Part shown: positions 1 to 14,265 of the stretch, in pieces
How positions within the stretch are numbered: position 1 is the stretch's first letter
Layout of the letters: each line of letters begins with the position of its first letter
Notes under the pieces: generated by a model
Seen by the model: only the letters and a program-made list of their open reading frames with translations
The model's database searches: none
Told to the model about the DNA's origin: nothing
Source of the DNA: Glandiceps talaboti
Lineage: Eukaryota; Hemichordata; Enteropneusta; Spengelidae
NCBI RefSeq assembly: GCF_964340395.1
Contig: NC_135562.1
Location: 9,987,634-10,049,633, forward strand
DNA: 62,000 nt
Direction: 5' to 3'
Position numbers and translations under genes: made by a program

Positions 1-10
1 TGTAATGCCG

Positions 11-376
11 TAAGGGGCGAGATCAATAGTTCAATGTAGGATAAAAAAATTCTTATACTTGGGCCTCAGAACCCCCACCCCTTAAGCCCTTCTAACTAAT
101 TTGCCACAATTGAAAATTGCTTCAAACCACACATTAAATTTCCAATCAGTATTTAGTGCTATGTATATAAAGCCAGTAAGAAAGAATAGTTCTTCCGTTG
201 ACACTTTACTTTATTTCAACCATGCATATATAATAATGGCCAAAATTCTTCCATTTCTCAATTTGACATTTTTTAAAGAAATATTTGTATGTAGGGATCT
301 CAAACCCCCAACCCCACCCAAAGTAAAAGAATTAATAGTTTCTTATCTTACATTGAACTATTGATCTCGCCCCTAA
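11..376. mobile_element. foldback MITE, about 33-bp terminal inverted repeats
   Basis: Inverted ends: TAAGGGGCGAGATCAATAGT and on to 43, mirrored at 344-376 with two mismatches. The C-rich inner parts (68-80 and 305-320) also pair loosely. No transposase ORF is present. A TA dinucleotide at both edges is compatible with a Tc1/mariner-type target site but is not decisive. Confidence 0.7.
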
Positions 377-642
377 CATATATAGATACGTATGGTGTAC
401 AATGTTTGGAGGGACAATTGTCATGCAGACACCGTAGCTGGCATCCTGTATTTACGCTATAAATACCCGCACTAGACAATATTTATTAGTCTAGGGACCG
501 ATAACACATGAATAAACTCACTGAACTGTATTCTTTGCAAGGGTATTCTTGATTCACATCAGGCAAAACACTCACATGATTGTTTAGGTTGCTTTATACA
601 TAGCTCTAGAAGTTTAGTGGGGGGATTGAGAGAGGGGGGAGG

Positions 643-683
<41 letters not shown>

Positions 684-688
684 AAGAC

Positions 689-727
<39 letters not shown>

Positions 728-3325
728 GGCAGACATATAAACGGAGATAACATGACAAAGGGTATGTAAAACTAGTGAACATTTTGTATACTAAATTCTC
801 CATAGTAACAACTTCCCTCGCAGAACAAACTATAACAGACTGAAATGATGACGTCACACAGACATCAATCAATCACAAACAAGACACGAAATCGTAGATT
901 CTTCCTTGACCAATCAGCGGATGTGTCACTTGCGACTTCAGACCCTCTCTACAGACGTTCAACCTCCGCATCCTAATGCCTTTAGTTTGTATGAGATGGA
1001 GACTTGATTCATCGGTGACGAATTAGTGTCGCCGGTTGTGTACGTGGCTAGCTGGACATGTGCCAACTCATTAATGAAAAGTGCTGGATAGTCAGATATC
1101 AGCCCTCTGAAAAGACGTGATACATCTCTAGCGGTGAAAAGGAGACTTTCCGGTTTGCCCTCAAGCTTCTATTTTCCAATCTATTTACCCCATTTTCACC
1201 AAATTACACCCCGAAATTACTGATCGCTATTGACAGGTCACCGCTATGTAGATGTAACTTTTTAACTTATCTGTCTACATATTCATGAAAGAAAGAGACG
1301 AAACTATTAAATTCTGATAAGAGCTGTACTTACAATGTAATGTTAAAACATGTATAAAGTGTAAATTATCTGTAAACAAATTTTGAAATTTAAATGTCAT
1401 TTCCATCGGCCATAATAGATTCTCATCATAGAAAGCGAATTAAACAACTGAGAGAGAAAAAAACATCCCATTACGAATTTAAGAACTGATTGAGAATGAC
1501 AAATTGCAAAGACCTGCAGAGCACTGACCAGACACGCTATAAATAATTTCAACCGCTGAATCAATCAACGACACAACCTACACGTTTTACCAATGACGTA
1601 CAAATTGACGAATGAATGACCGTATGGTGACTAGGATAAAACAGTTGTTTGCGAAATTATCCAATGAATCAGCGATTCGCAATCGGCCTATGATCAATAT
1701 GACAGAGCAATCAATTATTTATCCAACCAACCAACCAACCAACCAACCAACCAAGTAACAAACCAACTGACAAATCGATCTCAATCAACCAATCAATCAA
1801 TTAATCAACTGATCGACCATCACAATACATTCTCTCAATACATTGATCAGCAAATCAATCAACCGACACACTTATCGTCCAATCTATAAACCGATCAATC
1901 AAACAGTAAATCAGTAAAATCAATCAATCGATCTACAATCAATAATCAATTAACTATAATATTTCATCAAGTAACCAACAACCCTACAATCAATCGACCA
2001 ATCAAACAACCACGTCATCTAGTAATTAGCCACTCCAATAACCACCCGATCGACCGATCGACCGACCGACCGACCAACCAACCAACCAACCCTGACATTC
2101 AGACCATCACTCGTCAAGACACTAATCACGTGGTAAACAATACATTCAATACACCGACACTCTTCAATTTTCACCTTTTCACCAATTTCTTGCTTCTGTG
2201 AATTTAATTTCCCTTTTCTTTATCTTTACCCATACTCCATTCTATACTTGACAGGTGGAATTTATGGCTTTGTCATTTATTACATTAATCTCAAATTCTT
2301 TCTTACACAGCTGTCATTTCGCTCAGTGTCACGTGATAACTATATGTGTTGACCCAGTTACTCAAGAATTTCGTAGTGAATTAATAAGTCGTCACTCGGT
2401 CACGTCGCAGGATAGACATACAAGTTTTTCTTGGTCGACGCTGGTTACCTGCGTATTGGTTTCCTTGAGCACCATTTTATTACCATTTCTAATAAAATGA
2501 TGTTATGATCACAATTTTCAGATTTAATCTTATTAATATCCACTCATTTTATTTACCTATCGATGATATTTCATATCTGCTGTAAGTGTGACTGTCATTT
2601 ACTTTTGCTTGTAGATTTGCTATTCACCTCCTCAGTGAAAATACCCGACGTACATACACTGGTAGTCTAGTCCCTATACGGTATCGTTACCATTTACACG
2701 TCCACTCACAGTATAGTCACAGTCGTTACTCTAGGAGTCCTATAAAGATGCATGAGATGCAATTTAAAATTCATCCACAGCCACCCACACAGTCATTAAC
2801 ATTATGGCTTTGTTAATTAATGACAAAATTCTGGTTTAGATACCAAGTTGGCTGCCAGGCACGTGCAAACAGCAGGATTCTTTAACCAATCACATTGATA
2901 AAACAAACATTGCTATTTGTTTGCATGTACAATGCAGTAAAAACGGACATGGACTTGGTGATTGTAATGGCTTCAATTGTTTACTTTCCAACTGGCAGTC
3001 AACGTGGTAACTTGTTTGCTTCTTACGCCATCCCAACTTTTCATGGCACCTCTATAACTTTTTCTTTTACATTTGATGTTGTTTATTTTTGTGTGAAAAA
3101 CGCCGTGTCTCATGTCATTGAGTAAAACGCCAAGGCATCTTCATTTCTCCTGTAAGTAATACTGACTGTATATCTTATCGATTTCTTCGTGCATCATATT
3201 GCACCATTTTCCTGCTTACGGAGAAGATATTAATATGCAACTTATGATGTATTCATAACACACACGATTTTTTTGGGACAACTCATTTATTTTATTTAAA
3301 TTTAGCATTCAGCTTTCAAACAATA
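377..3325. other. intergenic, simple repeats, no gene seen
   Basis: It holds a (GA)n/(ACAG)n tract at 620-730 and a long tract of degenerate CAAT/CCAA/CCGA tetramers at 1700-2095. The small ORFs here (for example at 2255-2500 and 2895-3125) show no family motifs or splice context. Confidence 0.6.
1720..2095. repeat. degenerate tetranucleotide tract (CAAT/CCAA/CCGA)
   Basis: Clean CCAA runs at 1722-1755 and CCGA/CCAA at 2047-2091 frame about 290 bases of drifting CAAT-like tetramers. This looks like one old expanded tract that has decayed in the middle. Confidence 0.75.
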
Positions 3326-3707
3326 TACAACTGGCGAAAAAACACCAGTGCGTTTCCTTGAACGAAGTGAGTCAAGGAAAGACTTCACACAAAGACAAAA
3401 TTAGGTAAAAAGAACAATACAACTGATACAAAAAATAACAGGGGGTGCCTTTAATGTAGGTTGAGGCAGTGATTTATCAGTTTGTTTAGATATGGAAGTT
3501 ATTGTAACAGTAACAGTAGTACTCAATGTTATAACGTGTAGTGTTCTATCATTAAACCGAGTAATGGGATCTAGGCGCCTGTGGTGTTTATGCTTTGATA
3601 AGTTGAGGCACTAATTACGTTGTATGTATTTGCATGAAACTTGTCTCATCCTTACTTACAACATGCAAGCAAAAAGCAAACGAACCGGTGTTTTTTCGCG
3701 GGTTGTA
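3326..3707. mobile_element. MITE copy 1, GCGAAAAAACACC terminal repeats
   Basis: The ends are TACAACTGGCGAAAAAACAC and its inverse ending CGCGGGTTGTA. About 25-30 bases are inverted, and the edges are TA. The interior matches a second copy at 13527-13873 along most of its length (for example GACAAAATTAGGTAAAAA, GATAAGTT). No coding capacity. Confidence 0.8.
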
Positions 3708-4065
3708 CAAAAATATCTACGTTACCCATGACCAATAAAAAATAGTCATATTGTTTTTATAAAGTTCTAACCAGAGCAAAACACTTTTTCCATGACACTG
3801 CATCGATTAATAATATAGATAGATAGTTATTGATATCACCATCACTAATCAAATACTTTTTAATGTTGGTGAAAGATTGATATGGGAATTTATCGATTAT
3901 CCCCTCGTAAAAATATCAGATGAGGAAGGAGTGGACAACCAACACATTTAGCCACCACTCGTCACGCCATTGCAAACTTTATGACATGGTTGTAGTATAT
4001 GCCTTAAAATAGAATAACGTACCATTATCTCCATACACACATAAACATGGACACAACGACGTAAA

Positions 4066-4378
<313 letters not shown>

Positions 4379-6325
4379 TCAGTCAGCCAACTCCAGTTAG
4401 AGAGAGACGACGACGATATGGTAAGCCATCTCCAGTTATATGTCCATGGAGCTACAAAGTAGGCTTCTCCAATACTTCAGAAATACCTGAGAATTAAAAG
4501 GCCATTACAGGCAAATTGTATCATGTCATCCGTCAGTGCCTTTTCCCACGGCTCAATTAAGTTGAATGTTTCGTACTTGAATAGGCATGTAATTTGGTAT
4601 AGGTTATGATATTTTCTCACTTCTCTTCGTTCACAGACTGTAGTACCAAATATAAGACGTGAGGCTTTCTCCATCTCAAAATACCTTCTCCATCTTCGGG
4701 GGAGATTTCAAACATGATTGCCTTGGTTCATCCACTTATGATCCATTCTCTAATATAACAGAAGTAATTTACTAGCTCATGCAGAAGGATAAGAAAGTAA
4801 GAATATCCACTCAGTCGTTAATAACAGACACCCTGTCGTTGAAGAACCCCAATTACCGTTGACATCATGTGGTCGAATGTTTTCTGCTTTCTACTCGACT
4901 AAAAAGAGTTACTCGTTGGAATACTGAAGATTTCGAGTCTTCGAAGTCACGTGACATAGTGACACTAGCGAGAAACAAATGGTATCGACGATTTAAGATT
5001 TCTAAAGTCAGAACTATATCCGATGTTTGCTGAATTTGTGCATGAACGTCTTCTGTTTTTGGTGCGATAAAACTCACTTGAAGATTTGCATTTTTATAAT
5101 TGAAATCCAGCCTCATGATGGGCATCTCCCAAATGTAATACGTTTGTGTACAAAGAAGAAAACGACGGGGTTCGGGAGTGGGTAGGAAGATGGGAAGGGG
5201 AGACAAAGAGACGTCCAGCGGAGAAGACCATGAATGTGTAAGTGTACAATAAAATTTCGTTGCTTGAGTTTCACATGCCACACAATAGTACGCCAAACAA
5301 TAAGGCCCTTCATCGATAACACAGGGCATGACAAGGTCAACCAAGGTCATACTGTAATTACAATACAAATGTGCAGGGTTTGTCACATCATATGCCCCAC
5401 TACATATATACATCTATACTCAGAGGCTTTTAAGTGTTTAGTAAGAAAGCAAAAACATGGGAGTATACTAGTAAACACCGTACAAAAGAAGCTCTTTTGG
5501 TATCATTTATATTTGTCGGATTTGTTGTTGATGGTCGAGAAACCCTTTCAAGTGTATTAAACCGTGTAATGTCGTCTTATATGTGCCTTTCATGAACACA
5601 ATAAATAATTTAGTACAAGCTCAAATCGTAAACTTGTCAGTGGAGTGGTCGAACTGATGAATGGAAAAACACTCTTCGAGTTAACAAATGAAATCAAACC
5701 CTGTAGTGAAGCATATTCTAAATGATAAGTTATACACGTAGTGTACTTAAAGTAGCGGACAGCTGCTTATGGTACGAGTACATGACACCGGTCAACTTGT
5801 CTTGTAGAGTTGGTTTGCCACGCCTCTGTTCGATGCTACTTTTGTGAATGGTTTGATATTAGGGGGTCAAGAAACAACCATAATGATGTCATTATTGTTG
5901 ACGATGGCCTGGTTATGTTTTGGGTAATGGGGCTTTGTGACCAGTGATCAGAGTCTACCTTCAATGGATGACACACCCTTATTAGTAAGGTCAACGACAT
6001 CTACCAAACTACACACACTATGGTGACCACCAAGGCTACGAGGATATGTCAGATTATTTAGGTCACGAGCTATAAAGTTGGTTCGGAACAAAAGAACTAT
6101 TCTTTGTCATCCTTTGTGACCATATTACTAAGAAAGCACTAATTCAAGAACCTGGGACTGAATTATGTGCCTTTAAGAGACTTACAAACACTTTTAAACA
6201 GGTATTATTGACTCCCTTGAAAATGCTGGGAATTACATTCTGTCGTCATCCACTGTCCTAAAAACAGGCTAACATCGAATTACTCAAACGCTGTTATATA
6301 CTACTTGAGTCAATAGATTTATGCA

Positions 6326-6430
<105 letters not shown>

Positions 6431-7098
6431 AGGGAGGGAGGGAGGGAGGGCGGGAGAGACAAAGAGGCATACTTACATACATACACATATATTCATAGAG
6501 ACAAACAGGCAAATATAAAAGACAGACAGGCAAATATAAAACTACCACCAAATTTTTGGTTTTGGCTCATTACAAAATTAATATTTTCTCTAGCTATGCC
6601 TGCGTTTCAAAAGTGAGACTGTGAGACCCCAATGTTGAGCTTCTTATTGGTCGAGGTGGAACTTACATCGATGATGTGGGTTAAACAAAATCAGCCCCAA
6701 AACACCTTTGGTATCAATGGGACCTGTACCATTAGCCATCGGGGTTCCCTATTCACATAAACCCAGAATGTACAAAGCACCGACAAAAACGACTAACTTT
6801 TAGCAGCGACACAAACAGAACTATTGTATCAGAGAGAAGTGCAAGGAGCTCAGTAATCTTTCTTTTGGTAATGGCTATTTACTGAAGCATTCATAGAAGT
6901 TTGTATACATCGTTTATCGGTATAATAGAACTGCAAGGAAAGGGGGTTGGCAGTTCAACAACGATCGAAATACCGCGAAGATATACAGGGCTAGTCATGT
7001 GGAACGATTTTGAACATTTCACGGGGATGAGCTCATTGACTTTTACTAGGGCTATCCCTGGGTATATCGTACAATATGCTTGATGTCGATAACATCTC

Positions 7099-7112
7099 GG
7101 GGGGGGGGGGGG
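7099..7112 (+). repeat. G14 homopolymer
   Basis: Fourteen consecutive G. This can form quadruplexes or G-wires and is also prone to sequencing error. Confidence 0.9.
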
Positions 7113-7725
7113 AGGTCGCGACCAAAGAAAAATTGTCGAGTTTATATCGAGTAGTTTTTGAGAGTTAGAAACATCACTTCTGAAGATAATATAAATACCC
7201 TTTCAAGTACGTCGACTCCGCTTTTAATCGTACAACTTTCAATTCTTGACATTCTTACTTGAAGTGTTCGTACAGTTGACAGAACAAACACAGTTAATGG
7301 CTATTTAGAGGGTTTATATGGTTTATATTACTCCCCAATGAACTTTTGACATTTGTGGACGATAATCGCTATACAAACAAGTTCAATGCACGTATTTGTA
7401 AATAAATCACGTGAGTGAACAAGGATTCTTTATATAATGTAGATATTGGTAGTACTTTGTGTATGTGCACTTTGTAGAATTGTTGTGGAGGGAAGGGGTT
7501 TTGTATGACATCAGCGGTATAATATTTGGGTGTGTATCGAACAAGAACGTGTGTATCGAATCTATGATACCGTGGGGACCAGTTGGGGACTGTATGGCAG
7601 TATACTAGTATATGGCATATTGGGTCATTTGGGTTGTATCCAAATGTCTGCAAAAGCCATCAATAACACAGTCCCTATTAAAACAAGTAGTAAAATTACC
7701 GAAGTTTGTTAAAATGTTGCATAGT

Positions 7726-8030
7726 ATTTAATATAGTGTAGCATAGTATAGTACACCACAGAGCAGAGCAGTGCAGTGCAGTGCAGTGCAGTGTAGTGTA
7801 GTGTAGTGCAGTGCAGTGCAGTGCAGTGCAGTGTAGTGTAGTGTAGTGTAGTGTAGTATAGTGCAGTGCAGTGTAGTGCAGTGTAGTATAGTATAGTGTA
7901 GTGTAGTGTAGTGTAGTGCAGTGCAGCACAGTGTAGTGTAGTGTAGTGTAGTGTAGTGTAGTGTAGTGTAGTGTAGTGTAGTGTAGTGTAGTGTAGTGCA
8001 GATCAGAGCGATTCAGTGCAGTGTAGTGTC
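7726..8030. repeat. pentanucleotide array with GTGTA and GTGCA units
   Basis: About 60 five-base units differ mainly at one position (T or C), and the variants occur in blocks. The 3' half is almost pure GTGTA. Confidence 0.95.
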
Positions 8031-8203
8031 CAATATCTTATTTTACGCACGTACGCACGCTACATATGTTGTATATACCAACTTAGGCTATTCTATTGGC
8101 TATCCACTATTGTATATCATACTGACCAAGTTAACTGTCTTTTATATATACTTATATATTGCACGTTAAATATCTTACATAGATCGCTATTTATATAGAC
8201 CAA

Positions 8204-8338
<135 letters not shown>

Positions 8339-8400
8339 AAACTATTACGCTCTGCCACTGCGGTATAGAGCACTGTCTTAGCAGATTGATACTCACCGAG

Positions 8401-8401
<1 letters not shown>

Positions 8402-8471
<70 letters not shown>
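8402..8471. repeat. (TA)35 microsatellite
   Basis: Pure TA. It shares a possible cruciform region with the tract at 8205-8334. Confidence 0.98.
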
Positions 8472-8472
<1 letters not shown>

Positions 8473-9478
8473 ATGTACGTATATTTGTGTGTTTCATACT
8501 CAATTATGTTTCAAATATCTAGTGAAAAAGTTTATTTTAAAATTTAAAGCTAATCAAAATAATTCTTTAAAATGAATACAACATCGCAGACTAATAAGGT
8601 GATGGACAGGTGTCAGAATTGGCTAATATATGGTACACAGTTCAAGCAAACTTTAACATTGCGTGTTCGATAAATATAAATGTCGCCTGTTTTGAACTTT
8701 TGCAGAATGACTAAGACATTTTAATGTTATGCTATAACAATACTTCAAATGTCATTTCTACTGGTATTACAGCATTTGCATACAGTGTCCGCTCAGTTCA
8801 CATGAATATGAAAAAAAAAACACCAACTCTACGGCTGAATTCACAGAGTGGTACGAGTGTCCCTATTGGACCAATACAGACGGGGTTACTAATCATTGGC
8901 CTTGAAAACGGCATCAAAATTCACACCAAGTAAATTATGCACAACGTCTGTTTATAACGTATTGATTCCAAATGACAACAGTGACAAAGCGTTGCTACAA
9001 AAACATCACAATGGTTCTTTCTCCTAGGTTTTACATATCTAACAGTTTGACAGAACTAATAACAACAACCATATTGACACCCTCGTCTTTCACAGGACCT
9101 ATAATTGTCTATGTTAACCTTAAACCTGTATAATATTGAATGGGGTAAGGTCACTTTCAATTCTATCATCAAGGTCAAAGGAATAATTCTAGTCTGGACG
9201 AATCATTAAGTCAATTTGTCTTATATGGCTGCCCAATGACATGTATTCTAGGCTCTTCATTTAGTCAAGGTTTCTTACTTGATTGCCCAATAGCGTGTAA
9301 CAAAATAGAATGATGAAGCTGTCAACTTGTATGCTAATTAGTTTACAAATGACAACCAATCACCTACTACCATGTTAGTAAACAGACATACATGTAAACA
9401 CAAGGTACAGACCAAAGAACAGTGCCTGTCGAAATAACAAACTAAACGCAGAATCGATTTATCTTAAATCACTCACAA

Positions 9479-9495
9479 ACTCACTCACTCACTCA

Positions 9496-9556
<61 letters not shown>

Positions 9557-9605
9557 TCACTCACTCACTCACTCACTCACTCACTCACTCACTCACTCAC
9601 TCACT
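9479..9605. repeat. (CACT)n-(CA)n-(CACT)n microsatellite
   Basis: A CA core is flanked on both sides by CACT units. It touches the palindrome that starts at 9603. Confidence 0.95.
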
Positions 9606-9802
9606 GGCTAAAAAAATACAATATTTCGAACTTCAAGTAGGGGAGGTTAAATTCTCTACAGGGCTTTTATTTGGTGATGAAAAAGTGAGAAAGATATTGA
9701 TTGAACAATATCTTTCTCACTTTTTCATCACCAAATAAAAGCCCTGTAGAGAATTTAACCTCCCCTACTTGAAGTTCGAAATATTGTATTTTTTTAGCCA
9801 GT
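9603..9802. repeat. near-perfect 200-bp palindrome
   Basis: Arms 9603-9699 and 9706-9802 are exact reverse complements (97 bp by my reading), separated by six bases (ATTGAA). The outer edges read ACTGGCTAAAAAAATAC and its inverse. No ORF. It could be a very young foldback element, a hairpin-RNA locus, or a snap-back or assembly artefact. Confidence 0.95.
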
Positions 9803-11681
9803 ATTATTAGCCGAGTTTAAATTGGCGGTTTTTCTGATAAGTTGTCTTGAGTAGGTTTTGATTTCGCTCACCTGCTTATCGCGCGGAAAATACCAAAATT
9901 TCTCAATTTTACGAGTTGTTTATGGGACTGTTTTAGCAAATTGGTTATAAGATATCTTTATATGTAAAACAAAGGAAGTCACTTATACGTTTTGCAGCAA
10001 GTTATTTGAAAAACGGGAGTGTTTCGTCGTTCACATTGTCAAGATGTCATTGACATTATCTAAGGTGACCAATTTAAACATTTTTGGACCAAACGCACAC
10101 TCGACTATTAAATGTACACATACAACAGAAACACAAAACGTTGTAGCTAAATTGTGGAAACTCATTTGCATCAGGTGTGTGCACACCTGAAACACAGGGG
10201 TTATCCTCACATTTTACTGTTGGTAATGTCTGTAATTACAAATGTTATCACCTCCATGCATCTGCTCTCTGATATAACAAACACTAGTACTAATGGCACA
10301 GACCGGCCCCTTCGGTTGTCTGTGCGGAAAGTTAACCGAGATAAATAAACATTGGACCCAATCCGAACACTTTCCTCTTTTTGATATTTGACAACACATG
10401 CATGCTATAGCAAGGTACTTATCCCATTTACCATATGCTGGCCTAACCACACATTTAAGAAATTTTCCAAATCAATCAACAGGTGGCACATGCTGACGAC
10501 ACTTTTATGAGAAATATAACATCTTCGTTGGAAGTTATTCAAACATATGTTGTCAAATAGTTCAATGTTGCCCTTGAGTGACAACTAACTCGAATTAAAA
10601 TAGTGAACGTACGCGTCCCAATTTCGACAATGATAAAAGTTCACGTCGTCAACAAAACAAAACGAACCCTTGTTTGTTCAGATGTTTATTCTTTACAAAA
10701 CCCACAACAATGTACGTCTTAGAAGACTAGCTTACTCGTCATGGAACACAAATCTTATAATTTCTTGATTTGCTGTTTTGACAACTTTACGAATTAAGTC
10801 CTGCAAATTCTAAGGGATGGATCGTATGGGGTCCTAGAAACCGTCCATCAACAGAGGGGACCTATAGAAAACTGTGCAGGTATGGTATGCCTCCAAAAAG
10901 CTAAGTATTGTTTACAATTTCACACACGAGTGAGTTGTCGCGACCTCTCGCTTTTGTCCCCAAGTATAAGAATGGGCGCTTCGTATTATTAAAAGGCACA
11001 TAACTTTACCGAACCTGGTGAAAGACAGTGTCCATATCACGCACAGAAATGTGTTAAAGAGATGGGTTGATGTAAGACGCCGTTGTTCGTTGACGACACG
11101 TGCGTGCTTTGCCTCGGTAAATTTTCAAATTCAAAAGAAGTTAATTACAGAAATATTTGGAGTAGACCGTAAGTTTTAATAAAGCTATATAATAAAAGAT
11201 TGCTCACGTAAGAATGAACACAATGGTGACACATTCAAACGTCACACAGTGGGACCAACAACGCTGATCCAAACTGAGGAGTAAAGTAAACGATATTGGG
11301 CTTAAGTAGTTTTTGTCTTTCTTCTTGTATCCCAATCTGAATACACGATTTATAAGAGGTGGGGTTTTGAATGTTGCAGATATAATTGGAACGGAATCAC
11401 ATTGCTAACACACCATGGTGCGTGTAATGTGGTTGGTCCATTTGCATTACGTGATAATCGAATAATTACACATATTTGCTATGTTTCTACTCGGGTTTTC
11501 ACTACAAATGTGCTACGTCAATCGTTATTAGCGCTGGTAGCATGCACCAGGCACTCGTTTATCCAGGGTTTGCAGGACTTCAGCTCGAGTGTACGCTGTG
11601 TAGATCTGCTGAAATACTAGTATTTGGATATAGCGCCACAAACGGTCGTCTGATCCAAGAAGGTTGTTTGTCTAGGTTCAT

Positions 11682-11737
11682 GTCTCGGTTACCCCGACTC
11701 TCGCCGTTGAGGGGGCTACACCCTGGGTAACCGAGAC
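11682..11737. other. 13-bp perfect stem hairpin
   Basis: GTCTCGGTTACCC (11682-11694) pairs exactly with GGGTAACCGAGAC (11725-11737) across a 30-base loop, which itself holds a short CTC...GAG stem. It is more GC-rich than its surroundings. Function unknown. Confidence 0.6.
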
Positions 11738-12642
11738 TGAGAAGGCTGTGTGAAAACGTGCCATGTTGAAAAAGAATGAGTGGACTCTAATGTTCATGGT
11801 AACTCACTTCTGTTGTCTGCAGCTGAAATTGCAATAAGTATAATCTTACACATGGATCCCAGACAACAACTTACATAAAAAGGGTGACATTGAGTACAAA
11901 ATAGCAGACGGCTGATACAGTGTGTGATATGTGCACACATATGGTATTCTTCGCCTATTTATCACCACTAGCACTGAGTCATGTCTCGACCTTACAGACA
12001 ACAGACAGTGGCATTTTAGAAAGTACCATGATTATAGAAATATGGGAGAAACATGCAAGACTTCAAAGAATTCTCTCGCTCTGAGTTGACTTCAGAAAAT
12101 ATTGATAATGAAAATATTGATAATTTTGATAACGTCAAAAGATACTCTATAAAATTAGCTTAGATGGGTAACACCATTATGCATCAAACACACACACACA
12201 GACACACAAAAACTTGTTTGAATAAAGTAATGAATTAAAAGTGTGGATTCCTTCGCAACAAATAAACGTTAACAAGTAGCCTACGAAAAATAGTCTGACC
12301 GCTTCAGAGCGCCATCAACGGCTGTATCTTACAGTTTGTTACTCTGACTTGTTCTTCTGGTGTGCAGAAAAAAGGGAAGTTCAATGCCTACACCTCGCTT
12401 TAATCTTGGCAACAAAGAATATGTGCTGATCAAATTCGACGTCTTGTTTGTAGGTTGAAAATATAACTTTAACACGAAAGTTAGGAACAATATCTGACAG
12501 AATTGTGGTAAATGGTGTCCCTAACTTGCTGATAATTTGACAATTTCAGAAGTTACTGAATGGAGCGAACATTCTTTAAGACAAAATGCGAATACGATAC
12601 ATGTTTTGAAAAAACCGTACCACACTCGTACATGCACATTGT

Positions 12643-12643
<1 letters not shown>

Positions 12644-12699
<56 letters not shown>
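12644..12699. repeat. (AAC)n microsatellite, about 18 units
   Basis: Uninterrupted AAC units. The Asn, Leu or Cys runs read through it are not proteins. Confidence 0.95.
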
Positions 12700-13526
12700 G
12701 TTTGTTACTACGTAACATTGATCGATTGTTAATGAAATGACATCGAATGTCCAATTAGTACGTACCGTTGCTAACAATCGGACTTACAGAGAGACGATAG
12801 TGATAACCACGTGGTCAGTGAAATCAACGTAGGATTTTGAGGCACGCGGAGCCGATTTCAAGTCTTGTGGACGAAAACAAAATTCTTAGAAGGCGACGTA
12901 AAATTTAGAGGTTACAGGGATTCAATTTTACTCACCAGTCTGTTCCTGAAATCGTGGAGAAGCCAAACTAGATTAATATCTCTACAAACGCCCCTCAACG
13001 TCCAGTGCCAACTACACGTGCTTCCATCCAAAAAGCAAAGCTCATAATCACAAAATTGACAGAAACAGGTGTTCCTCCAGTGCCACACGGTCAAAATGAA
13101 TTGGCCAATCACTGGCCTGTTTCTCGCAATGACATGCTAATTTGTGAACACATCCTCAAAACCGATTGGCCAATTTGTGACCACACACAGGTGTGTTTGA
13201 TTTCCATTCAAAATGATAATTCAAACACATTCAGTAGTTTGATGTTTCAGCTCTTTTATTTGATGGAGTTAGTCAACTGCTTTAAACTATACTGGGCCCA
13301 GAAATTTTATCTTTAATAATTTGATTGGTGTGTAAGCTGCTTAATGAACTCGAGTATACATCTGCACTATAACTCAACTCGAGTTCACTTACCCTTACTT
13401 ACATGTAACCACAACGAGTAAGTGTGACCAGTTATATACTGCAAAACACAGAGTGTAGAATTCAAACAACTCATAAATGCTTTTTAGTAGCCCTCATTAC
13501 AGTTCATCAAGAACACATTCAATTGA

Positions 13527-13873
13527 TACATCCCGCGAAAAAACACCGGTGTGTTTGCTTGAATGAAGTGAACCAAGGAAAGACTTCACCCAAAGACAAA
13601 ATTAGGTAAAAATAATCAACAACTGATACAAAAGCAACAGTGGGTGCTTATATCTGTGGATTCCGATGTTATAATGTAACAGTATCAGTCGTACTCAATG
13701 TTATGTGTAGTGTTTGATCAGTAAACAGCTGAGTTATGGGATCTGGGCTCCTGTGGTGTTTATACTTTGATAAGTTACCCACACTCATTACATTGTATGT
13801 CTTTGAATGAACCTAATCTCATTCCTGCCTACAACAAGCAAGCAAACGCATCGATGTTTTTTCGCGGGTTGTA
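13527..13873. mobile_element. MITE copy 2, GCGAAAAAACACCGGTG terminal repeats
   Basis: Ends TACATCCCGCGAAAAAACAC and CGCGGGTTGTA are inverted over about 35 bases. This is the same family as 3326-3707, with TA at both edges. Confidence 0.8.
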
Positions 13874-14265
13874 TTACTCTGTTGTATCATCGACACAGCT
13901 GATTTAAGGTTGGTTGTTACTCTTAAAATAACATATTTTAGTATTGCCAACGCTGTTTCATTTTCGGTTGTAAAAATATAATATGAGTCGATAACGCTTG
14001 CACTGTTTGATAAAAATATTTTTAAATTTCCTTAAATGTTATGAAATCACGATAAACTGAAGCACAATTTAGTCATTAATGGTGTAATTCATTATAATTA
14101 TACACAAGTGAAAGGTCGATATTGTGGGCTCATGGTGTTTACTCTGTAGTGCATCAGCTGCTATCACTTTAGTTCTTTTTTTAACTCATAAGAAAACCTT
14201 TTTGTGAACCAGATTGAGCTTATTTTGCAGTCGTATCATCCAGTTTCAATAAATGGAAAAATAAA

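Larger units (their letters stand above)
9803..13526. other. intergenic, no gene seen
   Basis: Short ORFs only. A nested hairpin lies at 11682-11737 and an (AAC)n microsatellite at 12644-12699. No protein motif, tRNA or rRNA was recognised. Confidence 0.55.

Noticed and set aside
4865-5413. 182-codon open frame on the - strand, one of the longer non-repeat ORFs
   Set aside because: No family motif, no hydrophobic or domain pattern that makes sense, and no matching splice-linked neighbours. Chance open frames of this size are expected in 62 kb read in six frames.
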